A stretch of DNA of 64,000 nt, taken from Bradyrhizobium sp. CCH5-F6 (GTDB taxonomy: Bacteria > Pseudomonadota > Alphaproteobacteria > Rhizobiales > Xanthobacteraceae). Positions 8,635 through 15,949 of this stretch are shown here, in pieces (position 1 is the first letter of the stretch; every line of letters starts with the position of its first letter). The position numbers were made by a program, and so were the translations under genes. The DNA lies in NCBI RefSeq assembly GCF_001556045.1, contig NZ_LSIC01000190.1:76803-140802 (forward strand), written 5' to 3'. The notes beneath the pieces are model-generated. The model did not search any database. It was not told the DNA's origin and saw nothing but the letters and a program-made list of their open reading frames with translations.

Positions 8635-9179
8635 GCCGCTCCCTCCTGTGATTTCCGTCAAGCCTACACATTTCCAGCGCGTTGTCGCGCGGCTTCTGGG
8701 GGCAGGGCTCTTGGAACAATCGAGAGGGTGCACTGTCGCCGCAATTGGACGCGCATCGCCAACGTGGACGCGGCGCAAAGCCATGATGCCGATATGCGCA
8801 GCGGTTTTCCGGAAAGATCATGCTCGAACAACGACCTAAAGCGCGATGACGATTCATCCTGATCTCATGGCCCTTAGGGCGGGCGAGAGATCGGGCCGTT
8901 CATCGGCAGGACGTGCACGGAACGCGATCGACTGATGCATCCGCTTACTTCATTACCATCGGCGCGGAGAGACGGCCTGGCTCGGCTTTGAAGGGCCTCG
9001 AGGGCCATTCTGCAAACTCGCCGGCGGGTTCCAATTCAAGCACGGGCCGATGCTTGTTCCTTCGAAGGACCGCCGATTTCTCAGGCCGCTTCGGGGCGCA
9101 ATTGTGTCATCTAGGTCACCTTATGATCGTGCTATCCATGTTAATAGTCCGATTTTCAGGCGCGTTATTTGAGGTCGTG
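8635..9179. other. Intergenic, no gene recognised
   Basis: 545 bp without a coding frame of convincing composition. It separates the minus-strand microprotein gene from the plus-strand one at 9180. AT-rich patches at about 9110-9170 may carry the promoter of the latter. Confidence 0.35.
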
Positions 9180-9365
9180 ATGAGTATCTCTGATCAGACT
9201 GCCCATGCCGCCATTGCCTTGCACCAACGTGTCGCCTTTCTCGAAAGTCAAATTGCCGAGCTGAGCGTCCTGCGAGATCGATTGGCGCAAGCCGAGTCGC
9301 GCCGCTCTCGGTCGAAATCGGATCGGTCAGCCTCCAAGAAAACCAAACCGCCGCCGAAAATGTAG
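9180..9365 (+). CDS. 61-residue coiled-coil microprotein
   Basis: Starts MSISDQTAHAAIALHQRV; residues ~10-40 form a heptad-like helix (LESQIAELSVLRDRLAQAE) followed by a very basic Ser/Lys/Arg tail ending KKTKPPPKM. The pattern resembles small self-associating helical proteins with a nucleic-acid-binding tail, but no family is recognised. Longer in-frame starts exist upstream but add non-coding-looking sequence. Confidence 0.5.
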   Translation: MSISDQTAHAAIALHQRVAFLESQIAELSVLRDRLAQAESRRSRSKSDRSASKKTKPPPKM

Positions 9366-9452
9366 ATAACCTTCCGCAATCAACCGACGCATCGTTGCCG
9401 GTCTCGTCCGGACGCTCCAAGCTATGGCCCGCACGTGAGTCGCGGGGGAAGC

Positions 9453-9617
9453 ATGGAACGGGAGCGGTTTCAGAACATGTCTCTCGAGGAGCTGTGGCAA
9501 CTCCACGCGATCGTCAACGATATTCTGGCGGTCAGGCTGAACGCCAAGAAGGAAGAGTTGGAGCGGCGGCTCGTGATGCTCAGACGAGAAGACAAGAATC
9601 CCCCCAATCGAGTCTGA
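9453..9617 (+). CDS. H-NS-like protein, N-terminal oligomerisation domain only
   Basis: A 54-residue protein. Residues ~8-45 (MSLEELWQLHAIVNDIL... followed by KKEELERRLVMLRR) match the N-terminal dimerisation helices of alphaproteobacterial H-NS/HvrA-type proteins, which usually begin MSLEELW-LHE. The C-terminal DNA-binding motif (YRNP...W.GRGR.P.W) is absent: the frame stops after KNPPNRV, and no fragment of that motif was found downstream in another frame. Such truncated forms (compare H-NST) can poison full-length H-NS. Upstream GGGGAA is close to the ATG; GTG at 9435 is an alternative start. Confidence 0.6.
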   Translation: MERERFQNMSLEELWQLHAIVNDILAVRLNAKKEELERRLVMLRREDKNPPNRV

Positions 9618-9787
9618 GCCAAAGGCCAGGCCATGGCTCGCTCACGAGTGTTTGCCATGGCCACGGCGTTGCGAGCCGTTTCGTGAGAGGTCGTGCGTCG
9701 CATCCAACTCGGGATCGTCGGGTGAGGCTGCATCCCCGAGCCTGCCTTTGAGGATGGCTCCGGCACCAGGGCGCCACTTTCCGGCGC

Positions 9788-9937
9788 CTAATGCAGGACG
9801 CGGGAAGCCTCGGCGGCCTTAACCTTTGCTTTCAGCTCTTCGAGCTCATCAATCGCGTCCACCAATCGGACCAGCTCGCGCGCGATATGTTTCAGACTGG
9901 GCCTTGCGCGTCTAGGAACAGGAACTCGTTGTGCCAT
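9788..9937 (-). CDS. 49-residue microprotein
   Basis: Starts MAQRVPVPRRARPSLKHIA, continues as an amphipathic helix (ELVRLVDAIDELEELKAK) and ends ASRVLH. The ATG at 9937 is preceded by GGAGG with 9-nt spacing, and third positions are G/C rich, so it is likely translated. No family known. Confidence 0.5.
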   Translation of the reverse strand: MAQRVPVPRRARPSLKHIARELVRLVDAIDELEELKAKVKAAEASRVLH

Positions 9938-10522
9938 CGGTGCACGCCTCCATGCTTGGAAGCTCTCAATCGCAAGAAGCGCGCCAGTGCTCCTTCGACT
10001 TGGAAGCGTGGCAAGGCCTTCAATTTGGTTTGGTTATTGGTGAGCGCGCTGGAGCGCAAGCCAGGTGGGCCCAAGGCGGCGCAGACGACACCGAGGACGA
10101 GCACGATGGGGCAGAACCGGACGAAGCCGATAATGAGCCCAGCATCGGCTATGACGCCTGCACGATCATTGCCGAAGACGATACCGGACAGGGAGCCCAG
10201 CTTAGGTTGGACCGTGGACGGCTACACCGGTGGCACCACCGAGCCGGACCTTGAGGAGGCTTATGACACTCCGAGCAAAGCGAAGCCGCCAGCAACGTCA
10301 AAAAAGCACCAACCCACTAACGCACGGCTCAACGCCTGACGGGCAGTAGTGCTCAACGCCTTGCGACCAGGCCGGCGGTTTTTCTGTTCAGACCTCATCA
10401 GTGAGCCGAGGTGCGACGCTGGCCGGGGCTAACGATCGGTTAATGAAGAACCAATAGCATGGTCCGCCGTTGACATGCATCCCGTCAGCGCATGACGGTG
10501 GGTCTAGGATCGAGCCGGTAAC
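9938..10522. other. Intergenic with a possible minus-strand gene relic
   Basis: No complete gene is convincing. On the minus strand about 10200-9892 reads as a frame with strong G/C at third positions and a hydrophobic segment (AGLIIGFVRFCPIVLVLG, then VVCAALGPPGL). It lacks an ATG, GTG or TTG before the helix and its C-terminus runs over the ribosome binding site of the gene at 9937, so it may be a decayed membrane microprotein. Confidence 0.35.
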
Positions 10523-10753
10523 ATGGCGGACCTAACGGAAAGATTGGACAAACTCCGTGCTGATGCTGCGGATTTGGCCAGTATGAGTAGGCGAACGAGC
10601 GACCCGCAAAAGCGCGCACTTTTCGGACGCTTGGCAGATGAGCTTGCCATAGAGGCTCTCGAACTTGAGCAGGTGGTGAAGCTGCAAAGCCGGCGCTCCG
10701 GTCACGACGACATGGACAAAGTCGTGCCCCTCCAGGCGCGTCCAGATCGCTGA
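10523..10753 (+). CDS. 76-residue hypothetical protein
   Basis: A soluble, mostly helical protein (MADLTERLDKLRADAADLA; RALFGRLADELAIEALELE) with a charged C-terminus. No known domain. The hydrophobic spacing suggests a short helical hairpin. The ribosome binding site is weak. Confidence 0.5.
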   Translation: MADLTERLDKLRADAADLASMSRRTSDPQKRALFGRLADELAIEALELEQVVKLQSRRSGHDDMDKVVPLQARPDR

Positions 10754-10935
10754 CCCAATCCCGCCTCTCTTTGTGCGCTCCCGATTCAACTTGCGGCCGA
10801 GAGGCCCGCCGGTTCACGCTGCGGGCCGAGCACTCCCGGCGCTCTAATCCGCAATTAGATCGGCAGCCGGGAGGCATTGGGGCTGGAATACGAGCCGTGG
10901 CATGTTCGTGTCTTAACGACAATGGGTAGAAGGGC

Positions 10936-10995
10936 GGACTCCGGTAGTTATACGGAGTCCATTTTCGGAACGGGGTGTTCTACTTTGAGAACACC
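10936..10995. other. Two adjacent strong hairpins
   Basis: Hairpin 1: GGACTCCG/CGGAGTCC (10936-10960, 9-nt loop), followed by ATTTT. Hairpin 2: GGTGTTCT/AGAACACC (10974-10995, loop ACTTTG). The first may terminate a plus-strand transcript; the second has no U-tract. They lie in a 414-bp gap (10754-11167) that otherwise shows no gene. Confidence 0.45.
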
Positions 10996-11167
10996 GGTGC
11001 GATTTAAGCATCAGCTCATTCAAGTTGCCGGGAAATGGCCGCAGTGGGGCTGGAACCACGCTGCGGCTTTTCGGTTTTTCCCTTGGCCGATCCCCGGTTT
11101 CGTTTCTAGAACGGATCGCCACTGTCGCCGTTTTGAGCCGTTTCTGTTTGCTCAAGGAGAGTGCGCC

Positions 11168-11358
11168 ATGACAGAGCGCCGCCGGGTGAAGCAAACCCGT
11201 ACTCTGGAAGAACGGCTTGCCGAAGAAGCGAAGCGTCTGCGCGAACGAGCCGAATTGCTCCCCCACGGCCCGCTACGCGAGGAAGGGCACGACAGGCAGA
11301 AACTGGTTCGAATGTGAGCAGGTGGCTGGCATCCCCCGGGCTGCAGTCGCCGAAATGA
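11168..11358 (+). pseudogene. Frameshifted small protein gene
   Basis: From ATG 11168, behind a strong Shine-Dalgarno (AAGGAGAG), a charged helical protein is read (MTERRRVKQTRTLEERLAEE... ERAELLPHGPLREE) and stops at 11317. Another frame continues with GRARQAETGSNVSRWLASPG and LQSPK, ending at 11358. Joined at about 11283-11292 they give the layout of a small Bradyrhizobium family as I remember it: LLP.G..RD...RKARQAETASH...W..SPGLQPPK. A small indel seems to have split the gene, unless it is a sequencing error or the 49-residue form is functional. Confidence 0.55.
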
Positions 11359-11417
11359 TACTGCGTACAACGGGCAACTTTGGTACGTCGGAACCTCGCC
11401 CATTGCGAGGTGATTCG

Positions 11418-11540
11418 ATGCTCGAAATGGTTTTGATAATGTTTTGCCTTGGGACAACGCTGGTCGCCATCACGGTCGTGGTGTTTGAGTGGCGCGCTTT
11501 GATCGGTTACTGGCGCGACGCAAGACGCAGACACCCATAG
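11418..11540 (+). CDS. 40-residue single-helix membrane microprotein
   Basis: MLEMVLIMFCLGTTLVAITV begins a single transmembrane helix, followed by a short basic tail (YWRDARRRHP) that fits the positive-inside rule. GAGGTGA lies 5 nt before the ATG. Function unknown. Confidence 0.5.
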   Translation: MLEMVLIMFCLGTTLVAITVVVFEWRALIGYWRDARRRHP

Positions 11541-11613
11541 ATTTCCCGTCTGACGGCCGCACTCTGCAACAGACGATCTCGCCGCGAACGCCGATGGGCA
11601 TAACGAACGCGAG

Positions 11614-11760
11614 CTACTGACTGTCGTGGGTGTTGATAGAGGCGTCGTCGCGACGATGGATCCTTCGCTGCTTTACGCGCTCCCTCCACCAAATAACAGG
11701 AAACAGAACGGCGCCTACTGCGATCTGACCCGCGAACGCGGCCAAGAGAGCGCGGAGCAT
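11614..11760 (-). CDS. 48-residue single-helix membrane microprotein
   Basis: MLRALLAAFAGQIAVGAVLF continues into VIWW and a strongly basic tail (RERVKQRRIHRRDD). One membrane helix. GGGAGAG six nucleotides upstream of the ATG supports translation. The start at 11760 is preferred over an upstream frame that would run through the tRNA gene. Confidence 0.5.
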   Translation of the reverse strand: MLRALLAAFAGQIAVGAVLFPVIWWRERVKQRRIHRRDDASINTHDSQ

Positions 11761-11846
11761 TACCGCTCTCCCGTGTGCATGGCGTGTGCAGAAGGGCCTT
11801 CGCAGGTTGGAAGACTTAAAGTCGGGCCAAAGTGCTTGATCTTGTG

Positions 11847-11922
11847 TGGTGAGCGCGCTGGGGCTCGAACCCAGGACCCCGTGATTAAAAGTCACGTGCT
11901 CTACCGGCTGAGCTACGCGCTC
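11847..11922 (-). tRNA. tRNA-Lys(TTT)
   Basis: A 76-nt cloverleaf with the CCA end encoded (TGG at 11847-11849 on the plus strand). Acceptor stem GAGCGCG/CGCGCTC; T-arm GGTTCGAGCC; D-arm with AGCTCAGCCGGTAGAGC; anticodon TTT at 11889-11887 in a CTTTTAA loop. No integrase or attachment-site duplication is seen beside it. Confidence 0.95.
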
Positions 11923-12201
11923 CCATGGCCGCCGATGGCTTGAAGAGATCGCCATCGTGTTCGGACATTCGAGAAGCATGTCTTGCCGCCGCGCTTCATT
12001 TGCGTTGCGGGGAAAACCGGCTGTTTCCGGATCATGCTCTCGGCCCGCGCTGTGTAGGGTGATGGGACGCGCAGGTCAATAGTGCGGGTGGCTGCTGAAG
12101 TTCGCGGCAGGAGCGGGATTTTCTCGTTGCTTCTGCGGCTTAGGGCGGGATTTTCAAGCCAATTAACGGGCGTCATCCAGGCCGGACTGCTGGGGAGGGT
12201 G

Positions 12202-14868
12202 TCAGTTCGTCTCCCGCCGCACCTCGGTCGACACGGCCTGCGGCGCGCCGACGGGGGGCAGCGCGACCGGGCGCAGGCCGATCAGCTCGGCGGTGCGGAT
12301 CGCGCTGTCGTGCCAGAACTGGAACGAGTTGATGCGGCTGAGCTCGAGGATGGCGATGGCGACCGCGGCCAGGAACGGCAGGCTTTGCAGCACCAGCACG
12401 CCGGCGAAGATGTAGATCTCGGTGATCTGGCGGAAGCTGTTGGTGGCGATCAACACGCCGGCGCCGATCAGGAGCAGGGCGCCGATCACCGCTTCCCAGA
12501 ATGCCTGGAACTCGATCGACATCCTGCTGAGGCCGCCCTTGGACGTGCGCGCGAACGCGATGTGCTCGGTGATGAGGCCCTGCGCGACCGCGCGCGACAC
12601 CGTCCATTGCACGCTCATCGCCGCGATCATCGCGCCCAGCATCTGGCCGGGCTTGATGGCGACGCGGGCGCGGTACATCGACAGGAAGTGCGCCAGCGAG
12701 ACGACGAAGGCGCCGATGATCGGCAGCGTCAGGATCTTGTCGGGGATGGCGATGTCGGCGAAAGCGACAATCGGCACCCAGACGAGGTTGAGCAGCGCCA
12801 CGACCACGCCGAGGCTTTCGGCGCCCAGCCAGTTCAGCCAGCCCAGCCCGTATTCGCGCTTCTGGTCGGGCGTGAGCCGGCTCTTGCCGGGCAGGAACTG
12901 GCGCCAGTGCTTCTTGACGATCTGGAGGCCGCCATAGGCCCAGCGGTGCCGCTGCTTCTTGAAGGCCTCGTAGGTGTCGGGGAGCAGGCCCTGACCGTAG
13001 CGGTGGTTGGTGTAGTGGGTGACCCAGCCGAGCTCCTGGATCGCAAGGCCGAGATCGCTGTCCTCGCAGATCGTATCGGACGACCAGCCGCCGGCCATGT
13101 CCATCGCGGCGCGGCGGATCAGGCACATCGTGCCGTGCACGATGATGGCGTTGGCCTCGTTGCGCTGGACCATGCCGATGTCGAAGAAGCCGGCATATTC
13201 GCCGTTCATGATGTAGTGCATGATCGACAGATCGCCGTCGCGATGCTCCTGCGGCGCCTGCACGAGGCCGACGCGCGGGTCCGCGAAAGCAGGCACGAGG
13301 TCCTTCAGCCAGTCGGGATCGACGACGTAGTCCGCGTCGAGGATGCCGATGATCTCGGCATCGGCGGCGGTGCGGTCCATCGCGATGCGCAGCGCGCCTG
13401 CCTTGAAGCCCTGCACCTTCTCGGCGTTGATGAACTTGAAGCGTTCGCCGAGGGCGCGGCAATGGTCCTGGATCGGCTGCCAGAAGGCGGGATCCGGCGT
13501 GTTGTTGATGATGACCACGCATTCGTAGTTCGGATAGTTCAGCCGCGACAGCGCATCCAGCGTCTGCTTGAGCATCTCGACCGGCTCGAAATACGCGGGG
13601 ATATGGATCGAGACCTTCGGATAGTAATTCTCCGGCACGTTCTCGACGGGCTTGTCCTTTTTGAGCAGCCGCTGCGGCGGCCGGCCGAAGGCGACGGCGG
13701 CGATCTCGTCGATGCGCGCCATCGCGATGAGCACGAGGGGAACGAGCAGGATCATGCCCAGCGTCAGCGCGAAGGCAGAGCCGAAGATGAAGTAGTGGGT
13801 GTTCCAGAACGCGAATACGGTCGCAGCCCAGGCACCGACGCCGTTGGCGGTCGCCGAGAGCAGGAACGCCTGTTTCGCGGTCGCTTTTTCAATGCGCAGG
13901 ATCGGCAGTGACAGCAGGACGCCGACCAGCAGCGCGATGCCCATCAGCTTCCAATAGTCGGGATTTTCCACCGGGCCGGTCCAGGCGAATTTCGGCTCGC
14001 GGCTGGCGTTGAGGATGCCCCAATACGGGCCGACGCCGCCTTCGAAGAACTTCCAGGGCTGATCGATGGCTTCGACGATGTTGTATTCCATGCCGATGGC
14101 CTCGGCACGGGTGACGAAATTGCGCAGGATCACCGCCTGCTGGAACGGGCCCGGATCGGCGTTGCGCAGATTGTAGCCCTGGCTCGGCCAGCCGAATTCG
14201 GCGATCACGATGCGCTTGCCGGGGAACAGGTTGCGCAGCAGATTGTAGCGGTCGACGGCCTGGTCGACCGCCTGGTCCGAGCGGAAGTTCTCCCAATAGG
14301 GCAGCACGTGGGCCGCGATGAAATCGACGTTGGAGGCGAGGTCGGGATTGTCGCGCCAGATGTTCCAGATCTCGCCGGTGGTCACGGGCACGCGGACCGA
14401 GCCCTTCACCTTCTTGATCATGTCGATGAGGTCTTCGACCTTCTGCTCGCCGCGGTAGATCACCTCGTTGCCGACGACGACGCCGACGACGTTGCTGTTC
14501 TTGCGGGCGAGCTCGATCGCGGCCTTGATCTCGCGCTCGTTGCGATCCTTGTCCTTGTCGATCCAGGCGCCGACGGTGACCTTGAGGCCGAACTCGGCCG
14601 CGATCGGCGGCACCAGTTCCACGCCGCCCGTGGATGAATAGAGACGGATCGCGCGCGTCATGGTCGACAGCGTCTTCAGGTCGGAGCGGATTTTCTCGAC
14701 CGTGGGGATGTTGTCGATGTCGGGGTGGGCGGAGCCTTCGAACGGCGCGTAGGAAACGCTGGGCAAGAGGCCCTTGAAATCAGGCGCGGGTTCTTTCTCG
14801 CGCAGGACTCCCCAGATGCCGGCGTGGAGCGCGGACACGAGCAACAGAACGGCGGCGACTACGCGCAT
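12202..14868 (-). CDS. ndvB: Beta-glucan synthase, GH17-like plus GT2 fusion (NdvB type)
   Basis: An 888-residue membrane protein. After an N-terminal helix, residues ~30-300 form a GH17-type module with both expected glutamates (GNEVIYRG, Glu135; IAEFGWPSQG, Glu224). Two or more helices follow, then a family 2 glycosyltransferase with DADYVVD, the EDSD motif and QRHRW, then C-terminal helices. This matches Bradyrhizobium NdvB, which makes cyclic beta-(1,3),(1,6)-glucans from UDP-glucose at the inner membrane, needed for hypoosmotic adaptation and effective nodulation. The symbol rests on domain layout and on the neighbouring ndvD- and ndvC-like genes; I did not align it. Confidence 0.8.
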   Translation of the reverse strand: MRVVAAVLLLVSALHAGIWGVLREKEPAPDFKGLLPSVSYAPFEGSAHPDIDNIPTVEKIRSDLKTLSTMTRAIRLYSSTGGVELVPPIAAEFGLKVTVGAWIDKDKDRNEREIKAAIELARKNSNVVGVVVGNEVIYRGEQKVEDLIDMIKKVKGSVRVPVTTGEIWNIWRDNPDLASNVDFIAAHVLPYWENFRSDQAVDQAVDRYNLLRNLFPGKRIVIAEFGWPSQGYNLRNADPGPFQQAVILRNFVTRAEAIGMEYNIVEAIDQPWKFFEGGVGPYWGILNASREPKFAWTGPVENPDYWKLMGIALLVGVLLSLPILRIEKATAKQAFLLSATANGVGAWAATVFAFWNTHYFIFGSAFALTLGMILLVPLVLIAMARIDEIAAVAFGRPPQRLLKKDKPVENVPENYYPKVSIHIPAYFEPVEMLKQTLDALSRLNYPNYECVVIINNTPDPAFWQPIQDHCRALGERFKFINAEKVQGFKAGALRIAMDRTAADAEIIGILDADYVVDPDWLKDLVPAFADPRVGLVQAPQEHRDGDLSIMHYIMNGEYAGFFDIGMVQRNEANAIIVHGTMCLIRRAAMDMAGGWSSDTICEDSDLGLAIQELGWVTHYTNHRYGQGLLPDTYEAFKKQRHRWAYGGLQIVKKHWRQFLPGKSRLTPDQKREYGLGWLNWLGAESLGVVVALLNLVWVPIVAFADIAIPDKILTLPIIGAFVVSLAHFLSMYRARVAIKPGQMLGAMIAAMSVQWTVSRAVAQGLITEHIAFARTSKGGLSRMSIEFQAFWEAVIGALLLIGAGVLIATNSFRQITEIYIFAGVLVLQSLPFLAAVAIAILELSRINSFQFWHDSAIRTAELIGLRPVALPPVGAPQAVSTEVRRETN

Positions 14869-15083
14869 CGCGGCTAACCAAAAGGGGCTGAGGTGGCAGG
14901 GAAGCGGATCCGACCCCGAGATCCGACCGAGTCCGCGGCAAAAGGAGCATATCTCGGCCGCGCGGTTTCACAACTGTCATGGCCTCATGTCCTCATGAGG
15001 GCATGGCCTTGTCGAACGACGCGCAGCAGTGCCAACCGTGTCTATGGCCGATCGTTCCTGAACGGCAGCTGAAACGATCGCGG

Positions 15084-15677
15084 CTATTTCTGGGGCGCCG
15101 GGGAGGGGCTTGCCGCGGGCGAGGGGCTCGCGGCCGGCTGCTGTGCGGGCGGATTGCCTGCTGCCGGTGCTGCGGGCTGGGGCGTCGCGGCCGCGGCCTG
15201 CTGCGGCTGTGCTGCCGGGTTGATCCAGCACGCGTGCACGCGGCTGTCCAGGGTCTCGGCCACCTTCGGATCGATCTGACCGCCGAACCGGGTCAGGCAG
15301 CGGAACGCGGCCTGGATGTGGCCGCCGGGGCAGCCGAAGCGGTCGTAGAGGTCGAGATGGCGGAACGCGGTATCGAGGTCATCCCGCCACATCAGCCGCA
15401 CCACGCGCCGGCCGAGCCAGACGCATTCGGGGTTGCCGGCCGGGCCGTTGATGACCTGGGCCGCTTCCGCGAACTCGTCGGTGCGGCGCTGGTTCTGGGC
15501 CGTATCCTTGGCGGCGTCGGCGGGCTGGGCGGCCGCCTTGCCCTGGTCGGGGGCCGGTGTGCTGCTCTGGGCGGAAGCGCCACCAAGACCGGCGAGAACG
15601 AGAAGGGAGGAAACGGCCAAGGTGGCGGCGAACTGCCGCAGGACCGCATTTCTTAACTCGAACACCCGTTGCCGCAT
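15084..15677 (-). CDS. ndvD: Small exported glucan-biosynthesis protein (NdvD type)
   Basis: A 197-residue protein with a signal-anchor or signal peptide (LAVSSLLVLAGLGGASAQ), a compact central domain (residues ~65-150) with four cysteines, and an Ala/Pro/Gln-rich C-terminal tail ending ASPSPAPQK. It lies on the same strand as ndvB, 215 bp upstream, and divergent from ndvC, which is the position I recall for ndvD of B. japonicum. Its biochemical role is unknown; the symbol rests mainly on position. Confidence 0.6.
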   Translation of the reverse strand: MRQRVFELRNAVLRQFAATLAVSSLLVLAGLGGASAQSSTPAPDQGKAAAQPADAAKDTAQNQRRTDEFAEAAQVINGPAGNPECVWLGRRVVRLMWRDDLDTAFRHLDLYDRFGCPGGHIQAAFRCLTRFGGQIDPKVAETLDSRVHACWINPAAQPQQAAAATPQPAAPAAGNPPAQQPAASPSPAASPSPAPQK

Positions 15678-15949
15678 GAATTCCCCAATATATCCGCTGA
15701 CCGTCCGCGCCGAGACCTCGCGGACGCGTAGCTGATGGCGTCCAAATGGGTCTCCAATGCGGCGGAAAATTCCCGTCGAATCCCATGACCTGTATTTCGA
15801 ATTTTGTCCAGCAAAGTCACGATGCTAGCTCGCGGCCGAACGGTCGCAGCCAAATTCCGCGGGAGGCGGAACGGCTCGGTCGCCTGTTACCCCTTGGCAG
15901 ACGACGTGCAAGCAGGTAATCGACGGACCCTTCGCGGAGGACGGAACCG

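Noticed and set aside
11847..11922. tRNA-Lys as an integration site of a genomic island
   Set aside because: No integrase gene and no duplicated 3' end of the tRNA was seen on either side in the window.
12082..13911. 609-codon plus-strand frame opposite the glucan synthase gene
   Set aside because: Same mirror effect; composition is low-complexity Asp/Arg/His/Gln, and the minus strand carries GT2 motifs.
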